64,000 nucleotides of DNA from NCBI GenBank assembly GCA_019243635.1, contig JAFAUB010000031.1:53073-117072 (forward strand), given 5' to 3'. The DNA is from Pseudonocardiales bacterium (lineage in GTDB: Bacteria; Actinomycetota; Actinomycetes; Mycobacteriales; Pseudonocardiaceae). The translations under genes were made by a program, and so were the position numbers. Below the pieces are notes generated by a model that saw only the letters and a list, made by a program, of their open reading frames with translations, searched no databases and was not told the origin of the DNA. Below, piece by piece: positions 57,292-64,000 of this stretch (the first letter of the stretch is position 1; each line of letters starts with the position of its first letter).

Positions 57292-57735
57292 CTAGCTCGC
57301 CACGAGTTCGGCAGCGATGTCCCCGACTTGCGCCAGCAGCTCCTTGCGCAGCGCGGTGCGGTAGCGCTGGTTGAGCCGGTTCGGCTGCCACGACGGCAGG
57401 CGGGTACCTGGCGTAGGTGTGGTGACGCCGGCCAGCCGCGCCCGCTGGGCGGTGAGGCGACGTCCTGACTCTTCCTCCATCCGTGGCACGCCTGCCATCC
57501 GGGTGGTCGCGGCCAGCGGAATCTGGTTCTCCGGCACGTCGACGGTGAAATCGTCGTACCGGACCTCCACTGGAATCGCCCACCCGTGATGCCTGCGCAG
57601 CTGGTCGGCTTCCTGCAATCGACCGCGCAGCACCGTGGCGGCCTCGTGATGTGTCGACTTTACAGACGCTGACCGGTGGACAACCTCGAACGGAAGTGGG
57701 GCCGCTCCGCGACTGCGGTACGCGGCGATATTCAC
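57292..57735 (-). pseudogene. McrC (5-methylcytosine restriction) gene fragment
   Basis: The 147-residue frame contains a middle portion of McrC: VLRGRLQEADQLRRHHG, VEVRYDDFTVDVPENQI and a later SWQPNRLNQRYRTALR. Both the N-terminal part and the C-terminal nuclease domain (PD-(D/E)xK) are absent, and no McrB AAA+ GTPase is in the window. It is therefore a truncated relic of a type IV restriction system. The first 25 codons are probably not from McrC. Confidence 0.65.
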
Positions 57736-57873
57736 TCATCTGTCCCGCCCGTCGACTAGCCCCGGCCGATCAAAGGCGATCGACAAACGCGCCGTTATCT
57801 TGTCTTGTCCGGCGACGAAGAACTGACCGCCTGCCGTCGACTTCGAGCCATTCTCGTCAACGAAGATGCAGCC
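57736..57873 (-). pseudogene. Possible DUF3800 protein N-terminal fragment
   Basis: 45 codons reading GCIFVDENGSKSTAGGQFFV resemble the first strand of DUF3800 proteins (I/V-F-V/I-D-E-x-G-S-K ... FFVVAG). After VAGQDKITARLS the likeness ends, and the frame stops at 57736, next to the McrC fragment. No start codon fits. A weak assignment based on one motif. Confidence 0.4.
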
Positions 57874-58009
57874 GTGGGGTAGTGTATCACAGCGGCATTG
57901 AGACCGTGTCGGTCTAACGTGCCATCGGCGGCTCCGCAAGGGCAGAGAGGAACCGCACTGCGGGTATCTGCACCATGTTGAGCACGGCCGCCGCTGGCCT
58001 ACTGCGGGC

Positions 58010-58384
58010 ATGGTCCGGGCCGTGGACACCGCCCTGGGTGCCGACGGGGCGCTCCTGGCCACGTGGGAGTCCGCCAACCAGGTGCCGCGCGTACGGGGCC
58101 CTAACGGCGATGACGGTCAGCCGACAGAACTGGTGGAGTTGGCGGCTCGAGCGCAGGCGAGTGATGTGGGGCCGATCACGCTGGATCTGGTGGATCTCAG
58201 CGTCGAGGAGCTGGCTCGGGCCTACACCCGCGTCCCACCCGCCGACCTACGGCGCACCGTGCGTACCCGTGCCCGCGAGATCGGCGGCCTGCTGGAGGGC
58301 CGGGCCACCCTCACCCAGCGCCGCCGGCTACTTGTCGCTGCCGGATGGCTTGCGCTGTTCGCGGCCACGGCGCCCGCAGCGTAG
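58010..58384 (+). pseudogene. Fragment of an XRE-family regulator (middle domain)
   Basis: 124 codons. VDTALGADGALLATWESANQ, VEELARAYTRVPPADLRRTV and ATLTQRRRLLVAAGWLALFA resemble the central region of long actinobacterial XRE regulators (after the HTH, before the TPR repeats). The HTH and the TPR part are both missing. It is probably a truncated gene; a small stand-alone protein cannot be excluded. Confidence 0.55.
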
Positions 58385-58856
58385 CCGATGACGCCGCACA
58401 GCCCCGGCTTTGGCCACGCCACAAGTGCGGGCATCGTGATTTCGTGCTGGTACTCGGTTGTTCCGTGCCCGGGCTCCCCGTTCACTGGTGATGTGGCTCG
58501 CCTCACACGAGAGGCCGCTGCGGCGTCAGAAGGGTGAGATGGCGCACGAGCCCGACTGCTCGCACTGCGGATGCCCCCTGCTGGTTACTCCGGACACCGT
58601 CCGGGTGCCCGAGATGGGAGACCGTTGAGATACTCCACCGGGAGATCGAGCACCTCCGCGCGAGAAGTCGCGCGGCTGCGCGGGGCTGTTTTCAACCCCC
58701 CACCGGGTCTCTGACAGTAACCCCGCGACATCCTGACCGGGTCGGCGCCACCTCTCGGTCATCCAGCGCGACGACCCCGGCGAGCCGTAGATGACCGCTG
58801 GGACCGCGCGCAACGGGCGCTGCGGCTCTTGCGGATCGATGAGCCGTTCCTGGCAG
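58385..58856. other. Degraded region without a recognised gene
   Basis: About 470 bases. A 29-codon frame from about 58540 (MAHEPDCSHCGCPLLVTPDT) has a CxxC and a GGTGAG site but ends quickly. Around 58790-58855 a frame reads DRWDRAQRALRLLRIDEPFL, protein-like but unassigned. Both look like remains of accessory genes. Confidence 0.35.
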
Positions 58857-59054
58857 GCTATCCCCGAGGACGTGGGCGTCGCGGTGGAGGCGATCGATAT
58901 TGTGACCAGGGACGTGATAGACGTCAAGGTGGTGGACGTCAAGACCGAGCGGATCGAGTCTGCGGCGCGCATCCACCGGGCGCTGGACATCTTCCCCGCC
59001 GATAAGCTGATCATCAACCCGGACTGTGGGCTGCGCCACCTTCCCTCTCATGTC
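58857..59054 (+). pseudogene. MetE-type methionine synthase relic (C-terminal part)
   Basis: The frame reads DVIDVKVVDVKTERIESAAR, IHRALDIFPADKLIINPDCG and LRHLPSHV. This resembles the end of the cobalamin-independent methionine synthase/MetE-core family (V-D-V-K ... ESAEEVAxRIR-AL ... P-x-x-L-x-x-NPDCG), including the zinc-ligand cysteine. The remaining 90 percent of the gene is missing. Lies 140 bases before metK in the same direction, as if a methionine-cycle operon had lost its first gene. Confidence 0.6.
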
Positions 59055-59194
59055 ACCTCATGTCACGGGATCGAAGCCGGCGGTGATGGTAGAAGGAACT
59101 GCGGCGGTCCGCCGAGCCCTGCCCCTTCACTGTGGGCCCGTTCACCGAACAGCGACCTCGCCGGAACCGTCCGTCGAGCAAGGAGCGTGACCCG

Positions 59195-60433
59195 ATGACC
59201 CAGCTGGAGACCATTGACTACCTGTTCACCTCCGAGTCGGTGACCGAAGGCCATCCCGACAAGATGGCCGACCAGATCTCCGACGCGGTGCTGGACGCGG
59301 CGCTGACGATGGACCCCGACTCGCGGGTGGCGTGCGAGACCCTGATCACCACCGGGATGGTCGTGCTGGCGGGGGAGATCACCACACCGGGGACGCTGGA
59401 CTACACCCAGATCGTGCGCGACACGATCTGCCGGATCGGCTACGACAACGGGAGCTTCGGTTTCGACGGGCACAGCTGCGCGGTGATGACCGCGTTGGAC
59501 AAGCAGTCGCCGGACATCGCTCGGGGTGTCGACGTGGCGGCGGAGCGGCGCGGAAAGCTGTCCGAGGACGAGCTGGACAGCGCCGGTGCGGGTGACCAGG
59601 GGATGATGTTCGGATACGCCACGAACGAGACCTCCGAGCTGATGCCGATGCCGATCGCGCTGGCCCACCGGCTGGCCAAGCGGCTGGCGCAGGTGCGCAA
59701 GGACGGCACGCTGCCCTACCTGCGGCCCGACGGCAAGACTCAGGTGACCGTCCGCTACTGCGATCACGTGCCGATCGGGGTAGAGAAGGTGCTGATCTCC
59801 ACCCAGCACGCCGAGGAGGTCACCTCCGAGCAGATCCAGGCCGACCTGTGGAAGCACGTGGTGCTCGCGGTGCTGCCCGCCGACCTGTACGACGAGAGCG
59901 AGCTCGCGCGCAACCTGTTCGTCAACCCGACCGGGCGGTTCGTGATCGGCGGCCCGGTCGGTGATGCCGGGCTGACCGGCCGGAAGATCATCGTGGACAC
60001 CTACGGCGGCTTCGCCCGGCACGGTGGCGGCGCGTTCTCCGGTAAGGACCCGTCCAAGGTGGACCGCTCCGCGGCATACGCGGCCCGTTACGTGGCCAAG
60101 AACGTCGTGGCCGCCGGCCTGGCGGACCGGGTCGAGGTACAGGTGGCCTACGCGATCGGGGTGGCCCGGCCGCTGTCGCTGCTGGTGGAGACCTTCGGCA
60201 CCGAGCGGGTGCCGCGCGCGACCATCGAGAGGCTGGTGGGTGAGCACTTCGACCTGCGCCCGGCGGCGTTCCGCGGCTACCTGCGGCTGCACCGGCCGAT
60301 CTATGCTAAGACCGCCGCCTACGGCCATTTCGGACGTGACGATCCCGACTTCACCTGGGAGCGCACCGACAGGGCGGCGGAGCTGCGCTCCTCCGCCGGG
60401 TTGCCCGCTAGTGCGCAGCCGGCAGCGGTCTAG
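59195..60433 (+). CDS. metK: S-adenosylmethionine synthetase
   Basis: 412 aa; makes SAM from ATP and methionine. [20 protein letters not shown] with the catalytic [14 protein letters not shown] and the [20 protein letters not shown]-loop-like segment are all intact. ATG 59195 with AAGGAG about ten bases upstream. First gene of a metK-adenosine kinase-ahcY operon (18 and 30 base gaps). It may be a second genomic copy devoted to this cassette, which cannot be judged from one window. Confidence 0.97.
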   Translation: MTQLETIDYLFTSESVTEGHPDKMADQISDAVLDAALTMDPDSRVACETLITTGMVVLAGEITTPGTLDYTQIVRDTICRIGYDNGSFGFDGHSCAVMTALDKQSPDIARGVDVAAERRGKLSEDELDSAGAGDQGMMFGYATNETSELMPMPIALAHRLAKRLAQVRKDGTLPYLRPDGKTQVTVRYCDHVPIGVEKVLISTQHAEEVTSEQIQADLWKHVVLAVLPADLYDESELARNLFVNPTGRFVIGGPVGDAGLTGRKIIVDTYGGFARHGGGAFSGKDPSKVDRSAAYAARYVAKNVVAAGLADRVEVQVAYAIGVARPLSLLVETFGTERVPRATIERLVGEHFDLRPAAFRGYLRLHRPIYAKTAAYGHFGRDDPDFTWERTDRAAELRSSAGLPASAQPAAV

Positions 60434-60451
60434 GGTCTGAAAGGGGACGTA

Positions 60452-61429
60452 GTGCACATCGTCGTCACGGGATCGATCGCCACCGACTACCTGATGGTCT
60501 TCCCTGGCCGGTTCGCCGAGCAGATCATACCCGACCAGCTGGCGAACCTCTCACTGTCCTTCCTGGTGGAGGACCTGGCGATTCGCCGAGGCGGGGCGGC
60601 CGCCAACATCGCGTTCAACCTGGGCTGCCTCGGGCTGGCGCCGGTGCTGGTGGGCGCGGTCGGCGCCGACTTCGCCGAGTACGGGCAGTGGCTCTCGGCG
60701 CACGGGGTGGACACCAGCGCGGTGCACGTCTCGCGGAGCTTGCACACCGCCCGGTTCCAGTGCACCACCGACTCCGACCAGAACCAGATCGCATCGTTCT
60801 ACGCCGGCGCGATGTCCGAGTCCCGGGACATCGCGCTGGCCCCGATCGTAGAGCGCCTGGGCGGGACCGATCTCGTGGTGGTGGGCCCGAGCGACCCGGC
60901 GGCCATGCTGGCGCACACCCAGGAGTGTCGGGACCTCGGTCTCCCGTTCGCCGCGGACCCCTCCCAGCAGCTCTCCTCGCTCGACGGCGAGGCGATCAAG
61001 CAGCTGGTCGAGGGCGCGAGCTACCTGTTCACCAACACCTACGAGCGAGGCCTGCTCGAGCGTAAGACCGGCTGGGGCGAGGCGGACATCCTGGCGCGGG
61101 TGGGCGTCTCGGTGATGACCCGGGGGGCCAAGGGCGTGACCGTGGCGCGGCCGGCCGAACCGGTGATCTCGGTGACACCGCCGCAGGAGCGCCGCAAGGC
61201 GGATCCCACGGGTGTGGGGGACGCGTTCCGGGCTGGTTTCCTGGCCGGGGTCGCCTGGGACGTGGGTGATGAGCGAGCCGCCCAGCTCGGCTGCATGCTG
61301 GCTACCCTGGTGATCGAATCGGTCGGCACCCAGGAGCACGAGCTTGAACCTGAGACGTTCATGGAGCGGTTCAGCGAGGCCTACGGACCCGACAGCGCGG
61401 CCGAGGTGGCCGACCATGTGCGCGCGTGA
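60452..61429 (+). CDS. adoK: Adenosine kinase (PfkB family, actinobacterial type)
   Basis: 325 aa, close to the mycobacterial AdoK (324 aa). VTGSIATDYLMVFPGRFAEQ, RRGGAAANIAFNLGCLGLAP, and the PfkB signature near the C-terminus DPTGVGDAFRAGFLAGVAW with the anion hole and catalytic aspartate. Converts adenosine to AMP, pulling the AhcY reaction forward. GTG 60452 with GAAAGGGG upstream. Confidence 0.93.
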   Translation: MHIVVTGSIATDYLMVFPGRFAEQIIPDQLANLSLSFLVEDLAIRRGGAAANIAFNLGCLGLAPVLVGAVGADFAEYGQWLSAHGVDTSAVHVSRSLHTARFQCTTDSDQNQIASFYAGAMSESRDIALAPIVERLGGTDLVVVGPSDPAAMLAHTQECRDLGLPFAADPSQQLSSLDGEAIKQLVEGASYLFTNTYERGLLERKTGWGEADILARVGVSVMTRGAKGVTVARPAEPVISVTPPQERRKADPTGVGDAFRAGFLAGVAWDVGDERAAQLGCMLATLVIESVGTQEHELEPETFMERFSEAYGPDSAAEVADHVRA

Positions 61430-61459
61430 GTTCCAACTTCACCGAAGGAGTGTATTTCG

Positions 61460-62938
61460 ATGACTGTGGCGCCTGCCGCTGAGAAGAAGCTACAGAGCCG
61501 CGTTGGTATTGACTTCGCTGTCGCCGATCTGGGGCTGGCTGATTTCGGCCGTCATGAGATCCGGTTGGCGCAGCATGAGATGCCGGGTCTGATGGCTCTG
61601 CGGCGGGAGTATGCCGAGGTTTTCCCGTTGCGCGGGGCGCGGATCTCGGGGTCGCTGCATATGACGGTGCAGACGGCGGTGCTGATCGAGACTCTGGTCA
61701 GTCTCGGCGCGCGGGTCCGGTGGGCGTCGTGCAATATCTTCTCCACCCAGGATCATGCCGCGGCCGCGGTGGTGGTGGGTCCGCACGGCAGTGCCGAACA
61801 GCCGCGCGGAGTGCCCTGTTTCGCCTGGAAGGGCGAGACGCTCCAGGAGTACTGGTGGTGCACCGAGCAGATGCTGACCTGGCCCGACGGGGCTGGGCCG
61901 AACATGATCCTGGATGACGGGGGAGACGCCACCCTGATGGTGCACAAGGGAGCGACCTTCGAGAAGGCCGGAGTGGTGCCCGCCGCGGACGAGGATGACT
62001 CGGATGAGTGGACGGTGTTCCTGGACGTGTTACGGGCGTCGTTGGCCGCCGCGCCGGGGAAGTGGACCGCGATCGGCGAGGGCATCCGCGGCGTGACCGA
62101 GGAGACCACCACCGGGGTCCACCGGCTTTACCAACTGGCTGCGGCGGGGGAGCTGTTGTTCCCGGCGATCAACGTCAACGACTCGGTGACGAAGTCGAAG
62201 TTCGACAACAAGTACGGGTGCCGGCATTCGCTGGTGGATGGGATCAACCGGGCGGTGGACGTACTGCTGGCCGGGAAGCTGACGCTGGTCTGCGGGTATG
62301 GGGATGTCGGCAAGGGGTGCGCGGAGGCGCTGGCGGGCCAAGGTGCTCGGGTGGTGGTGGCCGAGGTGGACCCGATCTGCGCGCTGCAGGCGATGATGAA
62401 TGGTTTCACCGTCGACACCCTGGACAACCTCGTCGAGCGCGCGGACGTCATCATCACCGCCACCGGGAACAAGAACATCGTGACCGTCGATCACATGGCG
62501 CGGATGAAGCACCAGGCGATCCTGGGCAATATCGGGCACTTCGACAACGAGATCGACATGACCGGTCTGGAGCGCCGGTCGGGCGCCCGCCGGCTGTCGA
62601 TCAAGCCGCAGGTCGACGAATGGACGTTCCCGAACGGGCATTCGATCATCGTGTTGTCCGAGGGGCGGCTGCTGAACCTGGGCAACGCCACCGGGCACCC
62701 GAGTTTCGTGATGTCGACCTCATTCTCCAACCAGGTGATCGCCCAGGTCGAGCTGTTCACCAAGCACCAGGAGTACGACCGGGAGGTCTACACCCTGCCC
62801 AAGGTGCTCGACGAGAAGGTCGCCAAGATCCACGTCGAGGCCCTGGGCGGTCAGCTCACCACGCTGACCAAAGAGCAGGCCGAATACATCGACGTGGACG
62901 TCGAGGGCCCCTACAAGCCAGCCCACTACCGCTACTGA
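61460..62938 (+). CDS. ahcY: Adenosylhomocysteinase (SAH hydrolase)
   Basis: 492 aa; hydrolyses SAH to adenosine and homocysteine using bound [63 protein letters not shown] and the NAD site [21 protein letters not shown]-terminal [18 protein letters not shown] and YKPAHYRY. It carries the insertion typical of mycobacterial SahH, hence the length. ATG 61460 with GAAGGAG upstream. Completes SAM recycling with metK and adoK. Confidence 0.97.
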   Translation: MTVAPAAEKKLQSRVGIDFAVADLGLADFGRHEIRLAQHEMPGLMALRREYAEVFPLRGARISGSLHMTVQTAVLIETLVSLGARVRWASCNIFSTQDHAAAAVVVGPHGSAEQPRGVPCFAWKGETLQEYWWCTEQMLTWPDGAGPNMILDDGGDATLMVHKGATFEKAGVVPAADEDDSDEWTVFLDVLRASLAAAPGKWTAIGEGIRGVTEETTTGVHRLYQLAAAGELLFPAINVNDSVTKSKFDNKYGCRHSLVDGINRAVDVLLAGKLTLVCGYGDVGKGCAEALAGQGARVVVAEVDPICALQAMMNGFTVDTLDNLVERADVIITATGNKNIVTVDHMARMKHQAILGNIGHFDNEIDMTGLERRSGARRLSIKPQVDEWTFPNGHSIIVLSEGRLLNLGNATGHPSFVMSTSFSNQVIAQVELFTKHQEYDREVYTLPKVLDEKVAKIHVEALGGQLTTLTKEQAEYIDVDVEGPYKPAHYRY

Positions 62939-63059
62939 CGGCCTTCCCTCAGCGACCTCGAGATCACCCCAGGTGCCACCCTGACGCCGCTGGTGGCCCT
63001 CGGCACCGCGATGGCGGTGGATCCAGGCTAAAGGACGATACGGTGGCCGCGCCGCCGAC

Positions 63060-63525
63060 GATAGCTGATGATCGTCTCGATCGGTGGCGGGCGGGGTGTG
63101 GGGAGATGTTCGCGCTGCTCACAGGCCGGTTCGCCGGGCCAAGATGTATCCGCTGGGGTTGCTCTCGGGTGCGGAGCGGAAGAACTCCTGGACCACCGGG
63201 CGGATCGCGCCGACGAGCTCCCGGCGCTAGCCCCAGCACGGGGCTGGCAACACCTCTCCGCCAGCCAGGGCAGCAAGGGCCACCGCCTGTATGACTGGCT
63301 GCTGATCGACCCGGCGCCGACACCCACCAGCCGTTGGTCCGCCGCTCGATCAACAAATCCAGCGAGCTGGCCTACTACATCGTCCACACCAGCAACCCGG
63401 TCCCCTAGTCGAACTAGTCCGGGTCGTCGGATCCCGCTGGGGTGTAGAAGAAACCTTCCAGTTCGGCAAGAACGAAACCGGCCTGGACCGCTGCCTGGTC
63501 CGCAAACACGACCCTTCGGTTAAGA
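63060..63525 (+). pseudogene. IS701-family transposase relic
   Basis: Pieces of an IS701-type transposase appear in successive frames: DDRLDRWRAGCGEMFALLTG, then after a frameshift RAKMYPLGLLSGAERKNSW, then GSKGHRLYDWLLIDPAP, VRRSINKSSELAYYIVHTSN, an in-frame stop at 63407, and RWGVEETFQFGKNETGLDR (the region with the last catalytic glutamate). About two thirds of the expected ~400 codons are missing. Dead element at the 3' flank of the SAM cassette. Confidence 0.65.
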
Positions 63526-63932
63526 CACGCCTATCGGGTGACCCGAATCCATCCCGCCGGCCTGTGGTGAGGTCGTTGGCCGGCTCGGTTCAACGACGAT
63601 GAAAGGCACGTCTTCGTGAGTCACCCGACTTCGCAGCTGGTCGTGTCTGGAGTCGGTTCGGGACACGTGTGATCACGTCGAACGTGCTCTCATGCCGAGT
63701 AGCGGGTGTTGGTGTCGGCGGTCATGGAAACGCGCGGGGCGGGTTGTGCTGGGGGTTGTCGGTGCACTTGCCGGGTTGTGTCTGCCAGGGTGGTTATCGG
63801 TGGCACGGTGTGTCTGGCTCGCAGCTGGGTGTGAGGGGCCGGCCGGGGCGCGGCCCAGGGTCGTTCCAAGATCGTTTAATGACTCAGTCGACCTGAGCAA
63901 GATTGATGATCTTCGGTGTGTCGCGCCGGTGG
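63526..63932. other. Region without a recognised gene
   Basis: About 400 bases between the transposase relic and the terminal inverted repeat. G/T-rich repeated TGTCTG and GGTTGTG motifs, no ribosome site with a plausible gene on either strand. Confidence 0.4.
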
Positions 63933-63935
63933 GCG

Positions 63936-63998
63936 AACGAAGCTCCGGTAGGACGAGTGGTCCTTCCACAGACTTCTCGTTTCCCCCGGAGCTTCGTT
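63936..63998. mobile_element. Large inverted repeat at the window edge, possible insertion-sequence end
   Basis: Perfect 13-bp arms AACGAAGCTCCGG (63936-63948) and 63986-63998 with an inner pair ACGAG/CTCGT (63953-63957, 63976-63980). The whole 63-base structure could be the subterminal hairpin of an insertion sequence that continues beyond the window, or a strong terminator. Next to a transposase relic the former seems more likely. Confidence 0.4.
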
Positions 63999-64000
63999 GC

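Noticed and set aside
58534..58794. 86-codon frame between the XRE fragment and the MetE relic
   Set aside because: Composition of a non-coding frame; only a short internal stretch looks protein-like and in another frame.

Overview
The window is high-GC actinobacterial DNA, most likely from the order Pseudonocardiales (an inference). The signs are GTG/TTG starts, 4-base ATGA/GTGA gene overlaps, F420/PPOX and DinB-like mycothiol-type proteins, and a gene order that from memory closely follows the mycobacterial run GNAT-PBP-map ... cobB/cysG-proS-rimP-nusA-ylxR-infB-rbfA-DHH-truB-ribF-rpsO-pnp-M16-dapB-thyX-dapA-rnj-ftsK-argA. No tRNA, rRNA, CRISPR array, prophage or replication origin was recognised.

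Layout. 1-3168: end of a GNAT gene, a lipoprotein penicillin-binding protein whose two catalytic lysines are replaced, and methionine aminopeptidase. 3186-27805: a large cobalamin (B12) locus: cobQ, cobN, chlI/D, cobO, cobB, cobI, cbiD, cobL, a CbiG_C/CobE-ferredoxin fusion, then on the minus strand a CbiX-CbiO fusion, cbiQ, cobA, cobJ and cobM, and again on plus cobH and cysG. It is interrupted at 4.7-7.0 kb by a small accessory island (an unknown minus-strand gene, an intact Phd/VapC pair and a decayed VapBC pair), at 10.6-12.0 kb by a VanY-like lipoprotein and a GNAT, and near 20 kb by a hotdog thioesterase. 27.8-31.5 kb: proS, YjbQ and a two-gene DUF4439/lipoprotein operon. 31.7-46.3 kb: the translation and RNA operon rimP-nusA-ylxR-infB, ylxP-rbfA-nrnA, truB-ribF, an XRE regulator, rpsO-pnp, an M16 protease and dapB. 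46.4-48.6 kb (minus): a GNAT, a DUF4097 beta-repeat protein and its RHH regulator with an iterated 12-bp operator. 48.7-56.3 kb: thyX, PPOX, DinB-like, dapA, RNase J, ftsK and an ArgA-like GNAT. 56.4-59.1 kb: a gene graveyard with three small intact ORFs and relics of mcrC, a DUF3800 protein, an XRE regulator and a MetE-type methionine synthase. 59.2-62.9 kb: an intact SAM-recycling cassette, metK-adenosine kinase-ahcY. 63.0-64.0 kb: an IS701-type transposase relic and a large inverted repeat at the window edge.

How it works together. The cob genes carry out most ring methylations, cobalt insertion, amidation and adenosylation. Both a late chelatase (CobN + ChlI/D) and an early chelatase (CbiX, fused to the cobalt-transporter ATPase CbiO) are encoded. 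CobG, CobF, cobK/cbiJ, cbiB/cobD, the CbiG N-terminal domain, CbiM and CbiN are not in the window, and no B12 riboswitch was found. Six of the seven joins in the run GNAT-chlID-cobO-cobB-cobI-cbiD-cobL-cbiG_C/fd are overlaps or very short gaps, so these genes are probably translationally coupled.

Most unusual points: (1) a palindromic element of about 65 bp, present three times, two of them inside reading frames in the same frame, so that it adds a [DM]ETYRG...MSP peptide, reminiscent of protein-coding palindromic elements of Rickettsia; (2) the CbiX-CbiO fusion; (3) a PBP with STFT and ETG in place of SxxK and KTG; (4) a four-unit 12-bp operator embedded in the promoter of an RHH gene; (5) a second palindrome family (GTGAGTGGCGATGCG arms) that sits between genes and at the very start of cobB.
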